Shown here one piece after another: positions 1 to 8,053 of a stretch of DNA of 64,000 nt. The notes under the pieces were generated by a model. The model made no database searches. It saw only the letters and a program-made list of their open reading frames with translations, and was not told where the DNA came from. Source of the DNA: Prochlorococcus sp. MIT 0604. GTDB lineage: Bacteria > Cyanobacteriota > Cyanobacteriia > PCC-6307 > Cyanobiaceae. The position numbers and the translations under genes are program-made. Location of the stretch: NCBI RefSeq assembly GCF_000757845.1, contig NZ_CP007753.1:372001-436000 (forward strand), in the 5' to 3' direction. Positions within the stretch are counted from its first letter, which is position 1. Each line of letters begins with the position of its first letter.

Positions 1-1
1 G

Positions 2-91
2 CTTGACAGTATTGAACAGAAGGCTGATGAGGTTTATGAAAAGGTAAAGAAGAAAAAGAAAGATAAGAAGAAGAAGAAAAAAAATAACTAA
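2..91 (+). CDS. C-terminal end of an unidentified Lys-rich protein (5' truncated by window)
   Basis: An open frame enters from the left edge and ends at TAA 89-91. The visible tail (about 29 residues) starts LDSIEQKADEVYEKV and becomes almost pure Lys with a few Asp/Asn. Such Lys-rich tails are common at the ends of small basic cyanobacterial proteins, so the tail does not identify the family. It converges on the next small gene, and the stop codons overlap. Function unknown. Confidence 0.55.
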   Translation, partial: LDSIEQKADEVYEKVKKKKKDKKKKKKNN

Positions 92-273
92 ATTGAGATC
101 CTATCAAGCATCAATACATCTTGAACTTGGATTGTATCTCTCTTATCTTCGTCTTCGGGATCTTTATAAGATTCAATTTCGGCTTGAATTTTTCTTTTGT
201 AAACTCCTTTTATATAGTCCATTCCTCTTTTATCTTTGTCCATAATTGAGAATGGTGATCTTTTAAAGTTCAT
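88..273 (-). CDS. Small hypothetical protein (61 aa)
   Basis: A 61-residue, highly charged protein starting MNFKRSPFSIMDKDKRG, with no membrane segment or signal peptide. An SD-like AGGAGAAAG lies just before the ATG on the minus strand (plus-strand cttctcct near 274-285), which supports the start. The C-terminal half is acidic then hydrophobic (VQDVLMLDRISI). I do not recognise a family. It sits 28 bases downstream of another tiny minus-strand frame, and the two may be co-transcribed. Confidence 0.55.
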   Translation of the reverse strand: MNFKRSPFSIMDKDKRGMDYIKGVYKRKIQAEIESYKDPEDEDKRDTIQVQDVLMLDRISI

Positions 274-301
274 AACTTTCTCCTAAATAAATAAAATTTA
301 A

Positions 302-439
302 TCAGCTCCAATTTTTATCAGATTCAACAAAACTATCCAATGTTTGCTGATTCCTGATTTCTTCCTCAAGAAGTTCTTCTTCTGACCTTTCATCAATCTC
401 AGATTTATGATCTTCTTTTAGTGTGGATTTCGTAGACAT
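302..439 (-). CDS. Very small acidic hypothetical protein (45 aa)
   Basis: A short frame with ATG at 439-437 and stop at 304-302. It encodes MSTKSTLKEDHKSEIDERSE followed by a Glu-rich stretch (EEELLEEEIRNQQ) and ends in DKNWS. The composition looks like a soluble acidic helix rather than random AT-rich sequence. Spacing and strand fit a two-gene unit with the 61-aa gene downstream. No family recognised. Conservation in other strains would be needed to be sure it is translated. Confidence 0.45.
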   Translation of the reverse strand: MSTKSTLKEDHKSEIDERSEEELLEEEIRNQQTLDSFVESDKNWS

Positions 440-644
440 TTGCCCATGACGACTACATCTATGTTCTAACTAGTTAGAGAGGCCATTCGACTAATAAATA
501 TGTACGGTTTGAGGTACTCCCATATACGGATAAAGGATCAACAAATGAATTTAAATATGGGTAAAATGGAATGAATTCTAATTTAAAAGTTTATTAGGAT
601 AATCTAATTTTTTATAACTTCATTCGTAGCAATGCTTTTGGCCA

Positions 645-716
<72 letters not shown>

Positions 717-726
717 AATTTTAAAG

Positions 727-808
727 TGGGCCGGGTTGGATTTGAACCAACGTAGGCAGAGCCAGCGGATTTACAGTCCGCCCCCTTTAACCACTCGGGC
801 ACCGACCC
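727..808 (-). tRNA. tRNA-Tyr (GTA)
   Basis: The minus strand folds as an 82-nt class II tRNA with acceptor GGGUCGG paired to CCGGCCC plus discriminator A. The anticodon stem GCGGA/UCCGC surrounds CUGUAAA, with anticodon GUA for tyrosine. A long variable arm (GCUGGCUCUGCC region) is present, as expected for bacterial tRNA-Tyr, and the T-arm has GGUUCAAAUCC. CCA is not encoded. It is the upstream member of a tRNA-Tyr/tRNA-Thr pair. Confidence 0.95.
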
Positions 809-909
809 CCACTATTTGAACTTATCAGTTAATGGTCACTTTGTGTGAAAATGTTTTGGTTTTTTTGTTTCTTTCTAGATAGCATTTAATAGGAAAGACT
901 TTATTGCAA

Positions 910-1350
910 ATGAATATTTTATTGATAAATGGCCCAAACTTAAATTTATTGGGAACTAGAGAACCTGAAATATATGGTAATAAAACATTGAGTGATATAG
1001 AACAAGATCTAACAAAAGTTGCCCAAGAAAAGAGTATTTATCTTGAATGTTTTCAAAGTAATCACGAAGGAGAAATAGTAGATAAAATTCAGGAGTCTGT
1101 AAAAAGTATCCAAGGAATTCTTATAAATGCTGGCGCTTTTACTCATACCTCGATTTCTATTCGTGATGCTTTAATTGGATCAAAAATTCCGTTTGTAGAG
1201 CTACATATTTCAAATATTTTTAGTAGAGAAGATTTTCGTAAAGAATCTTTTCTTACAGATAAAGCTATAGGAATTATTAGTGGATTCGGCATATCAAGTT
1301 ATTCTTTAGCTCTTGAGGGAATCATTGGATATTTAAGTAGTAAAGATTAA
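910..1350 (+). CDS. aroQ: 3-dehydroquinate dehydratase, type II
   Basis: Converts 3-dehydroquinate to 3-dehydroshikimate, the third step of the shikimate pathway to aromatic amino acids; cytosolic dodecamer in this family. The frame opens [15 protein letters not shown] and carries the catalytic Arg/Tyr stretch TREPEIYG. Further on are the [12 protein letters not shown] motif, [12 protein letters not shown] (substrate loop) and VELHISN with the catalytic His. Length of about 146 aa is normal. ATG 910 gives the usual N-terminus; a TTG at 904 in frame is better spaced from AGGA at 891-894 and would add only two residues. The stop abuts the miaE start, so the two are likely co-transcribed. Confidence 0.95.
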   Translation: MNILLINGPNLNLLGTREPEIYGNKTLSDIEQDLTKVAQEKSIYLECFQSNHEGEIVDKIQESVKSIQGILINAGAFTHTSISIRDALIGSKIPFVELHISNIFSREDFRKESFLTDKAIGIISGFGISSYSLALEGIIGYLSSKD

Positions 1351-1959
1351 ATGCTAGTCGATTTTAAAAGGCCAACTTCTCACATTAAATATTTATCGTC
1401 ATTCACCTCAGATGATTGGATCAAACTCGCATTATCTAATCCAATAGATATTCTTATTGACCATGCTCATTGTGAAAGAAAAGCAGCAGGAGTAGCTATT
1501 CAATTGATGTTTAGATATCCATCAGAACCAAATCTAGCAGAAGTTCTAAGTCCAATAGCGAGAGAGGAATTAGAGCATTTTGAAAAAATACTTTATTTTT
1601 TAAAAGACCTTGGACATTCTCTTGAGTCCTTAAAGCCGCCTCCATATGGAGCTGAATTGTCCAAGAATATAAGAAAGGAAGAGCCCAATAGAATGCTTGA
1701 TAGTTTCTTAATAGCAGGACTCATTGAAGCTAGAAGTCATGAAAGATTAAGCTTGCTTGCGCTGAATTCTGAAGATAAATCGTTTCAAGCCCTTTATAAG
1801 TCTCTGCTAGAGAGTGAGGCAAGACATTTTGGATTTTATTGGAAACTAGCGCAAACTAAATTCTCTAAAAATCAAACTTTCAAAAGGTTAGAAGAATTGT
1901 CTGAAATTGAGTCTGCAATACTTGCTGAAACTTTTATGATGCCAAGGGTCCATAGCTAG
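1351..1959 (+). CDS. miaE: tRNA-(ms2io6A37) hydroxylase, MiaE family
   Basis: Non-heme diiron monooxygenase of the MiaE family, which hydroxylates the isopentenyl group of ms2i6A37 in tRNAs reading UNN codons. The 202-aa protein is helical with typical ferritin-like iron ligands. These are HAHCERKAAG near residue 35, AREELEHFEKIL (ExxH) near 70, ARSHERLSLL near 130, and ESEARHFGFYWKLA (ExxH) near 155. The ATG follows the aroQ stop directly with no gap, indicating translational coupling. Marine picocyanobacteria carry MiaE-like proteins of this type; the exact tRNA substrate is inferred. Confidence 0.88.
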   Translation: MLVDFKRPTSHIKYLSSFTSDDWIKLALSNPIDILIDHAHCERKAAGVAIQLMFRYPSEPNLAEVLSPIAREELEHFEKILYFLKDLGHSLESLKPPPYGAELSKNIRKEEPNRMLDSFLIAGLIEARSHERLSLLALNSEDKSFQALYKSLLESEARHFGFYWKLAQTKFSKNQTFKRLEELSEIESAILAETFMMPRVHS

Positions 1960-1976
1960 AAATAACTAAATTAAAA

Positions 1977-2732
1977 ATGATAAAAAATAAGTTTTTAAGT
2001 TTACTTAATCGATATAAAACCAATTTACCAACATTGACCATCGTTGGTGTTGGGCCCGGAGATCCATCGCTTTTAACAATTGCTGCTGTAGATGCAATCA
2101 AAAAGGCGAAAGTTATAGTTTTTCCAATTTCAGATGATAATAAAAAGAGTTTCGCTGCAGAAATAGTCAAGAAATACACCAAATTTAAAAAAAATATACC
2201 TATCATCTTTCCAATGGCTAGGAAGGATTTTGATCCAGATGAAATATGGTCTAATGCTGTAGAAAAAATTGTGAAATATATACAAAATGGAGAATCAGTT
2301 GTTTTACTTTGTCTTGGAGATACTTCCCTATTTGCAAGTTCTTCGAATATTTTGAGGTTAATAAAAAATAATCATGCTGAAATTATTACCAAAACCATAC
2401 CTGGTATTTCCTCTATTTCAGCAGCAGCAGCCTTGAATGATTTTGACCTGGTAAAAAAAGGCGAGACATTGATCATCAAAGAATGCCCTTCTTCAGAATC
2501 TGAATTAACAACCCTAATTAGGGAAAGTAAAGCAAATAAAACGGTATTGGCAATTATGAAAGTTGGCAAAAGATGGAATTTAGTCAGAGAAATTTTAAAA
2601 AAAGAGGATATCATCAATACATCATTATTAGCTTTAAGTGTTGGGATGCCTGATCAAATTATTCAATATGCATCACAATATAAAAAGGAATTTATGCCTT
2701 ATTTCTCTTTGATTTTGATAAGGTTGGATTAA
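1977..2732 (+). CDS. cobI: Precorrin-2 C20-methyltransferase
   Basis: S-adenosylmethionine-dependent methylation of precorrin-2 at C-20 in cobalamin synthesis (CobI/CbiL). The 251-aa protein shows the tetrapyrrole methylase signature TIVGVGPGDPSLLTIAAVDAI near residues 20-40. It also has the SAM-loop VVLLCLGDTSLFASS near 105 and KTIPGISSISAAAA near 140. Prochlorococcus makes pseudocobalamin, so a B12 pathway gene is expected. The stop overlaps the next ATG by one base (TAATG). A CobT-like gene lies 47 kb away (49250), so the pathway is scattered rather than in one operon. Confidence 0.93.
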   Translation: MIKNKFLSLLNRYKTNLPTLTIVGVGPGDPSLLTIAAVDAIKKAKVIVFPISDDNKKSFAAEIVKKYTKFKKNIPIIFPMARKDFDPDEIWSNAVEKIVKYIQNGESVVLLCLGDTSLFASSSNILRLIKNNHAEIITKTIPGISSISAAAALNDFDLVKKGETLIIKECPSSESELTTLIRESKANKTVLAIMKVGKRWNLVREILKKEDIINTSLLALSVGMPDQIIQYASQYKKEFMPYFSLILIRLD

Positions 2733-3217
2733 TGTATAAAAAAGAAAAATTAGTTGAAAATCAATTTACATGGCCAATATGTAAGGATCTATTATTTCTT
2801 GTTCTCGAAGATAAGGTTAGTGACGTATTTGTTTGTGAATTAGTTTGGGAAAGACTTTTTTATACTAAAGAAATATCTATGAATGATTGGTCCTTTAGTG
2901 CATTAACTCCTTCTTATTGGTCCAAAAAATTTGAAAAAGCTCCCCAAATTATTTCAGAGCGACCAGCCTCAGTACATTTGACTAGATCAATTCCAAAAGA
3001 CTATAAAGGAGGGTTAAAAAATTTTCTTAATTTTAAAGGTTATAAGATTAATGAACTCTATCCAAGAAGAACTAGAAGAGCGACGGCAGTAAATTGGTTG
3101 ATTTATTGGGCGATTGAAAATGATTGTTTTTCAAAAGATAGTGGATTATTGCCAAGTCTTAGTTCACCACCTGTAAATCCAGTTAAAGGACATTTTGGTG
3201 ATCCAGAAATCAAATAA
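2732..3217 (+). CDS. DUF1823 family protein (cyanobacterial conserved hypothetical)
   Basis: A 161-aa soluble protein with no signal peptide. Recognisable stretches include WPICKDLLFLVLEDKVSD near the N-terminus, VWERLFYTKE, TPSYWSKKFEKAPQIISERP in the middle, and RRTRRATAVNWLIYWA near residue 115. The many Trp and aromatic residues and this order match the cyanobacterial DUF1823 family as I remember it. The function is unknown. It overlaps the cobI stop by one base, so it is translationally coupled to it, but that is not evidence of a cobalamin role. Confidence 0.7.
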   Translation: MYKKEKLVENQFTWPICKDLLFLVLEDKVSDVFVCELVWERLFYTKEISMNDWSFSALTPSYWSKKFEKAPQIISERPASVHLTRSIPKDYKGGLKNFLNFKGYKINELYPRRTRRATAVNWLIYWAIENDCFSKDSGLLPSLSSPPVNPVKGHFGDPEIK

Positions 3218-3290
3218 GTTTTTTGAAAAAGGTAAATGATTCTATTAAAGGTATAGTTGTAATGGATACTACTTTCTTTGGAGAGAAGAA

Positions 3291-4664
3291 TTGATTCTTC
3301 CCACAATAGCAATTATCGGAAGACCTAACGTTGGGAAATCTACCTTAGTTAATCGTCTTTGCCAAAGTAATGATGCAATAGTATTTGATAAGCCTGGTGT
3401 TACAAGAGATAGAACTTATCAAAATGCTTCATGGGGAGGTAAGGAATTTCAAATAGTTGATACTGGAGGTTTAGTTTTTGATGATGATAGTGAATTTCTC
3501 CCAGAGATAAGGACACAAGTCTTCTTGGCTCTAGAAGAGGCTTCACTCGCGTTACTGGTGGTAGATGGGAATCAAGGCGTTACTGATGGTGATTTATCAA
3601 TAGCAAAATGGTTAAGAAACTCAAGCTGTAAAACAATTGTTGCTGTTAATAAATGCGAATCGACTAATCTAGGAATATCCCTAGCTTCGGAGTTCTGGAA
3701 ATTAGGATTGGGCGAACCTAACCCTGTTTCGGCTATTCATGGTTCAGGTACTGGAGATCTTTTAGATCTCGTTATTGGAGAACTTCCTGAAAATAATATC
3801 CAGGATGATGAAGAAAAGATAATGATGTCAATTATAGGTAGGCCTAATGTTGGTAAATCTAGTTTGTTAAATTCAATCTGCGGAGAAAAAAGAGCAATAG
3901 TTAGTGATATTAGTGGCACGACAACTGATTCAATAGATACGCTTATTAAAAAAGGTGATAATCATTGGAAAATTATTGATACAGCAGGAATTAGAAGAAA
4001 GAAAAATGTTAAATATGGTACTGAATTCTTTGGTATTAATAGGGCTTTTAAATCTATAGATAGAAGTGATGTTTGTGTTTTAGTTATAGACGCTATAGAT
4101 GGAGTAACTGATCAAGACCAGAAGCTGGCTGGGCGCATAGAAGAACAAGGCAGAGCTTGCATAATTGTTGTTAATAAATGGGATCTTGTAGAAAAAAATA
4201 GTTCAACAATTTATCAAGTAGAAAAAGAACTTAGATCTAAACTTTATTTTTTACACTGGTCAAAAATGATTTTTATATCTGCTCTAACTGGTCAAAGAGT
4301 TGATAATATTTTTGAGCATGCTCTTAATGCTGTAAATCAACATAGAAGAAGAGTTACAACATCTGTAGTTAATGAAGTACTTAAAGAATCAATCAGTTGG
4401 AAAAGTCCTCCAACGAAGAGAAGCGGCAAACAAGGTAGGCTTTATTACGGTACTCAAGTAAAGAACAAACCTCCCACTTTTACTCTTTTTGTAAATGACC
4501 CTAAATTATTCGGAATAACTTATAGAAGATATATTGAAAAACAAATTAGGGTGAATTTAGGCTTTGAAGGCACACCCCTCATTTTACTTTGGAGAGGAAA
4601 ACAGCAAAGAGCTTTAAATAAAGAAGTCGAAAGAGAAAATATTGAGTTAATTCAAAAAGATTAA
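3291..4664 (+). CDS. der: Ribosome-assembly GTPase Der (EngA)
   Basis: Essential GTPase with two tandem G domains that acts in maturation of the 50S subunit. Domain 1 has GRPNVGKST at residues 10-18, DTGG and NKCE. Domain 2 has GRPNVGKSS near 182, DTAG and NKWD. The C-terminal KH-like domain starts near 355 with [13 protein letters not shown]. Length of 457 aa is normal. The TTG start at 3291 is preceded by GGAGAG at 3280-3285; no nearer ATG would keep the first P-loop. The stop overlaps the downstream ATG by one base. Confidence 0.97.
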   Translation: MILPTIAIIGRPNVGKSTLVNRLCQSNDAIVFDKPGVTRDRTYQNASWGGKEFQIVDTGGLVFDDDSEFLPEIRTQVFLALEEASLALLVVDGNQGVTDGDLSIAKWLRNSSCKTIVAVNKCESTNLGISLASEFWKLGLGEPNPVSAIHGSGTGDLLDLVIGELPENNIQDDEEKIMMSIIGRPNVGKSSLLNSICGEKRAIVSDISGTTTDSIDTLIKKGDNHWKIIDTAGIRRKKNVKYGTEFFGINRAFKSIDRSDVCVLVIDAIDGVTDQDQKLAGRIEEQGRACIIVVNKWDLVEKNSSTIYQVEKELRSKLYFLHWSKMIFISALTGQRVDNIFEHALNAVNQHRRRVTTSVVNEVLKESISWKSPPTKRSGKQGRLYYGTQVKNKPPTFTLFVNDPKLFGITYRRYIEKQIRVNLGFEGTPLILLWRGKQQRALNKEVERENIELIQKD

Positions 4665-5578
4665 TGAATTTGCTAACCAAATTTTCTCTTGGTCAATACG
4701 TTCATGGTAATAGAAGTTGGCTAAGAATTATAGATAGTAGATTAAAAATAATTATCGTAATGATATTTTTAATCACTCCAATTTGGGCAGGTCCAATATG
4801 GAGATTGAGTTTAGTTGGTTTTTTACTATTAATTACTTTTTTAAGTTTATTGCCATCTAGGGTATGGTGGCGATCATTATTTTTTCTCTCATTTTTATCA
4901 CTATTAATTGGATGTATATCAATACTTGCCTCGTCTGATATTCAATCTCTTGATGGCTACTTAAGAAATCCCAATGAGTTGCAAGTAGTACTGGAAAGCC
5001 AAAAAGAATGGAATATTTTGCAAATTCCTTCACAGAAGATATGGTTTATTAATTTTGGTCCCTACAACTTATCAAGAAAAGCATTTGAACTAGGAATAAA
5101 AACCTCTACTTTGATATTTACCGTTATTCATAGTGTGAATTTGATGCTTTTAACCACATTACAGGAAGACATTGTATGGGGATTAAGTTGGTTTATGTAT
5201 CCATTAAGAAAGATTGGATTGCCAATTAGTAAATGGCTTTTTCAGTTGTTAATTGCATTACGTTTTATTCCTCTAGTGCAGGAGGAATTTCAAAATATCA
5301 TTAAATCAGTGTCAGTTAGATCAATAAATTTTCGAAATTTAGGATTAAAGAAATCCTTTAATTTTTTATTAATCTTAGTAGAAAGGTTATTTAAAAATAT
5401 ATTTCTGAGAATTGATCATGGAGCAGAATCATTACTCTCAAAGAAAAAAATTATTATAAAAACTAACAGATTTAGAACTCTTTATCCTTCAAAAACTCTC
5501 AATGTAATTGTTAATACATTATCGATTTGTTTTATTTGCATAGCAATTTTTCTTAGAAAACTGTATGGTGCATTATAA
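4664..5578 (+). CDS. Energy-coupling-factor-type transmembrane protein (EcfT/CbiQ-like)
   Basis: A 304-aa integral membrane protein. The N-terminal part has strongly hydrophobic segments (about residues 27-75 and 140-160). It has the EcfT/CbiQ pattern of a substrate-independent transmembrane scaffold, with cytoplasmic Arg-rich motifs such as LIALRFIPLVQEEFQNI near 205 and SVSVRS near 220. These A-R-x motifs normally contact the ECF ATPases. No ATPase (EcfA) or substrate-binding S component is adjacent, so it is an orphan subunit here. The transported substrate (vitamin or metal) cannot be told. Coupled to der by a one-base overlap. Confidence 0.82.
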   Translation: MNLLTKFSLGQYVHGNRSWLRIIDSRLKIIIVMIFLITPIWAGPIWRLSLVGFLLLITFLSLLPSRVWWRSLFFLSFLSLLIGCISILASSDIQSLDGYLRNPNELQVVLESQKEWNILQIPSQKIWFINFGPYNLSRKAFELGIKTSTLIFTVIHSVNLMLLTTLQEDIVWGLSWFMYPLRKIGLPISKWLFQLLIALRFIPLVQEEFQNIIKSVSVRSINFRNLGLKKSFNFLLILVERLFKNIFLRIDHGAESLLSKKKIIIKTNRFRTLYPSKTLNVIVNTLSICFICIAIFLRKLYGAL

Positions 5579-5597
5579 ATAACACAATATTTTAGGT

Positions 5598-5864
5598 TTG
5601 AGTTCTGAGCGTTATTTAAACCATCCAACATTTGGCATGTTATACCAAGTTTCTCTTGGAAATGATGGGAGAGATATTTATGCGACTTTATACGCTCAAA
5701 AAATGTTTTTTTTGGTAGAAGTTCGACAGAGAGAAGTTTTTTTTGAAGTTATACCTTATTTAGATGCCCGTAATCAGGCCGAATTAAACCTTCAAAAAGC
5801 TAGAAGAAAAGGATCTGAAGAACTATCTAAATGGGAGAATTTATTTACGCAAACTTTCTTATAA
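5598..5864 (+). CDS. pipX: PipX, NtcA co-activator and PII-binding protein
   Basis: Small cyanobacterial regulator (88 aa, family about 89) that binds NtcA when 2-oxoglutarate is high and the PII protein when nitrogen is replete. The pattern YLNHPTFGMLYQVSLGNDGRDIYATLYAQKMFFLVEV is the Tudor-like domain, including the conserved Tyr in TLYAQ. The C-terminal helices follow from about residue 54. The TTG at 5598 follows AGG at 5594-5596. It lies three bases upstream of pipY, the classic pipX-pipY arrangement. Neither glnB nor ntcA is in this window. Confidence 0.93.
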   Translation: MSSERYLNHPTFGMLYQVSLGNDGRDIYATLYAQKMFFLVEVRQREVFFEVIPYLDARNQAELNLQKARRKGSEELSKWENLFTQTFL

Positions 5865-5867
5865 AAG

Positions 5868-6503
5868 GTGAACCCTGAAAATTATTTAAAAATAAAAAAT
5901 AAAATACCATCAAATGTAAATATTCTTGCCGTAAGTAAAGGATTTAAAAGTCAAGAAATCAAGACTATTCAAAATATAGGTCAAAACGATTTTGGTGAAA
6001 GTAAGGTTCAAGAGGCGTTTGAAAAACAATTAACTCTAAAAGATCTTAAAGAAATAAATTGGCACTTTATTGGAAGAATACAAAGTAATAAAATAAGAAA
6101 AATAGTTCAAAATTTTAAATACATTCATTCAGTAGATTCATTTGAAAAGTTGCAAAAGATTTCTAATATTTCACGTGAAGAGAAGAAAAATCCATTAATA
6201 ATGTTGCAGGTTAAGTTGAGTGATGACCCAACTAAAGGAGGTTTTAATCCTGAATTTTTGATTTTGAAATGGAGAGAAATTCAAGAGTTGAAAAATATTT
6301 CATTAACCGGTTTGATGACTATCAATCCTAGAGGACTTAGCTCTAAAGAAAATTCAGGGTTGTTCAAAAAATGTCGTGCTCTTGCGGATTCTCTACAACT
6401 ACCAGATTGTTCCATGGGGATGTCAGGTGATTGGGAGGAAGCTATTGATGCTGGATCAACTTGGTTAAGAATAGGATCATTGATTTTTGGAGGCAGACCC
6501 TGA
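5868..6503 (+). CDS. pipY: PipY, YggS/COG0325 pyridoxal-phosphate homeostasis protein
   Basis: Single-domain fold-type III PLP-binding protein of the YggS/PROSC family, which keeps vitamin B6 and amino/keto-acid pools in balance. Visible motifs are NILAVSKGFKSQEI with the PLP lysine near residue 25, FGESKVQEA, WHFIGRIQSNKIRKIV near 65, GLMTINP, and SMGMSGDWEEAIDAGSTWLRIGSLIFG at the C-terminus. Length of 211 aa is typical. The GTG start sits three bases after the pipX stop with AAAGG just upstream. The pairing with pipX is a cyanobacterial hallmark. Confidence 0.93.
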   Translation: MNPENYLKIKNKIPSNVNILAVSKGFKSQEIKTIQNIGQNDFGESKVQEAFEKQLTLKDLKEINWHFIGRIQSNKIRKIVQNFKYIHSVDSFEKLQKISNISREEKKNPLIMLQVKLSDDPTKGGFNPEFLILKWREIQELKNISLTGLMTINPRGLSSKENSGLFKKCRALADSLQLPDCSMGMSGDWEEAIDAGSTWLRIGSLIFGGRP

Positions 6504-6581
6504 TTAGTTATTTTTTTATAAAAATCTTGTCTATAAACTTGCAGTAAAGTTCAACTAACGTTATTTAAGTATAGGTAGTTT

Positions 6582-6631
6582 ATTCATTTAAAAAATGAAT
6601 CTATTACTCAAGGTTCTTAAACCTTAGTAAT
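6582..6631 (+). promoter_or_regulatory. Two consecutive hairpins in the sepF 5' leader
   Basis: The first hairpin pairs ATTCATTT (6582-6589) with AAATGAAT (6593-6600) around AAA. The second pairs ATTACT and AAGGTT (6603-6608, 6610-6615) with AACCTT and AGTAAT (6620-6625, 6626-6631) around CTTA, with one bulged C. No U-run follows either stem, so a simple terminator of pipY is unlikely. An AGAGGA SD-like stretch follows, ahead of the sepF GTG. The role is unknown. Confidence 0.35.
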
Positions 6632-6653
6632 CAATTTCAAGAGGATTTAAAAG

Positions 6654-7229
6654 GTGTCACTTATTTCTAGATTAAAGGCAGTTGTTGCAGGGGATGAGTA
6701 TCTCGATGATGATTTTGATGAGTTGGATTATGCTTCAGAGGATGAATTAAATGATATTAATAATTTCAAACAAAATCCAAAGAATGCAAATGCACTTGCA
6801 AATTCAAATCCATTCGATTTTATGAATAACAACAGATCATCAAAAGTAGTTGGTATGCCTGGAATCTCAAATTCATCCTCAGAAGTAAGCCTAATGGAAC
6901 CAAGAAGTTTTGATGAGATGCCTCAAGCTATACAAGCATTAAGAGAGAGAAAAACTGTAATTCTCAATTTAACTATGATGGATCCTGATCAAGCTCAAAG
7001 AGCAGTTGATTTTATTGCTGGGGGCACATATGCAATTGATGGACATCAAGAGAGAGTAGGTGAAAGTATTTTTCTTTTTGCTCCAAGTTGTGTAAATGTA
7101 ACTAGTTCTTCCCCAGAAGAAGCTTCTCCTTCTTCTGTGTCTACAGAAACCACACCACAATATAGTTTGGGCAAAAATACTACTCCTGAACCAGCATGGG
7201 GTAATTCTAAATTAAGTGCTTATTCATGA
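6654..7229 (+). CDS. sepF: Cell division protein SepF (Cdv2)
   Basis: FtsZ-binding septum protein. The N-terminus [16 protein letters not shown] can form the membrane-targeting amphipathic helix. An acidic, Asn-rich linker follows (about residues 17-85). The SepF core then runs from about 90 to 165, with [39 protein letters not shown] and a terminal [10 protein letters not shown] strand. A Ser/Thr-rich tail completes 191 aa. The GTG start is preceded by AAAAGG. The location after pipX-pipY and before proC resembles the YggS-SepF neighbourhood seen in many bacteria. Confidence 0.93.
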   Translation: MSLISRLKAVVAGDEYLDDDFDELDYASEDELNDINNFKQNPKNANALANSNPFDFMNNNRSSKVVGMPGISNSSSEVSLMEPRSFDEMPQAIQALRERKTVILNLTMMDPDQAQRAVDFIAGGTYAIDGHQERVGESIFLFAPSCVNVTSSSPEEASPSSVSTETTPQYSLGKNTTPEPAWGNSKLSAYS

Positions 7230-7236
7230 TTAATCT

Positions 7237-8049
7237 GTGACAGATAAAATTGCGATTATTGGTTTTGGAAATATTGCGAGTGCTATAGTTACCCCTTTAT
7301 TAGATAACAAATTAATTCAGCCAGAGAATGTTTTTTGTGTTGTAAATACAGAAAAAAGTTTAGAAAACATAAAAAAAAATTATAGACATAATATAAATGT
7401 TTATAAATCAGGTTCTGAAGAGTCAAAAATAATTTGGGATTGTCAATATAAGCTTCTTTCGATAAAACCCCAACAATTAAATGATATAAGTGAGGCCCAA
7501 CATATAAAAAATAAGGACAATTTAATAGTTTCAATTCTTGCCGGGGTTTCAATAAAAAGACTTACTCAAAAGTTTCCTAATCACAAATGCGTAAGGGTGG
7601 TTACAAATATTCCAATAACTATTGGAAAAGGTTTAACGGGGATTTCTTGGGGAGAAGAAATTAAAGAAGATCAGAAACAATTTACAAAGAAATTATTTAA
7701 AAATACTAGTAAAGTTTATGAATTTCCTGAAGATTACCTTGATATATTTTTAGCTTTAACTTCATCAGGTCCTGCAATTATTGCTTTAATTATAGAAGCA
7801 TTAAGTGATGGAGGATTAAGCGGGGGATTACCAAAAATAATTTCAGAGGAACTTGTTATGGAAATGATACTAGGGACTATTTGTCTAATAAAGGAAAATA
7901 AACTTACTACCTCTGAGCTTAAAAATTTAGTAACCTCTCCAGGTGGAACAACTATTTCTGCTTTAAGGGTTTTAGAAAAAAAGAGTGTAAGGTCAGCATT
8001 AATGGAATCAATAGTTTCAGCTAGTAATAGAAGTAAAGAGTTTCGTTAG
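7237..8049 (+). CDS. proC: Pyrroline-5-carboxylate reductase
   Basis: Reduces 1-pyrroline-5-carboxylate to L-proline with NAD(P)H, the last step of proline synthesis. The N-terminal Rossmann motif is IAIIGFGNIASAIV. The dimerisation/catalytic domain has LTSSGPAIIALIIEAL near 175 and the signature near 230 (LVTSPGGTTISALRVLE). Length of 270 aa is normal. The GTG start at 7237 gives the usual N-terminus, eight bases after the sepF stop, so it is likely part of the pipX-pipY-sepF-proC run. Confidence 0.93.
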   Translation: MTDKIAIIGFGNIASAIVTPLLDNKLIQPENVFCVVNTEKSLENIKKNYRHNINVYKSGSEESKIIWDCQYKLLSIKPQQLNDISEAQHIKNKDNLIVSILAGVSIKRLTQKFPNHKCVRVVTNIPITIGKGLTGISWGEEIKEDQKQFTKKLFKNTSKVYEFPEDYLDIFLALTSSGPAIIALIIEALSDGGLSGGLPKIISEELVMEMILGTICLIKENKLTTSELKNLVTSPGGTTISALRVLEKKSVRSALMESIVSASNRSKEFR

Positions 8050-8053
8050 TTTT

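Noticed and set aside
1977-2732. Cobalamin riboswitch for cobI or the CobT-like gene
   Set aside because: The regions upstream (1960-1976 and 49239-49249) are far too short, and no B12-box sequence was seen.
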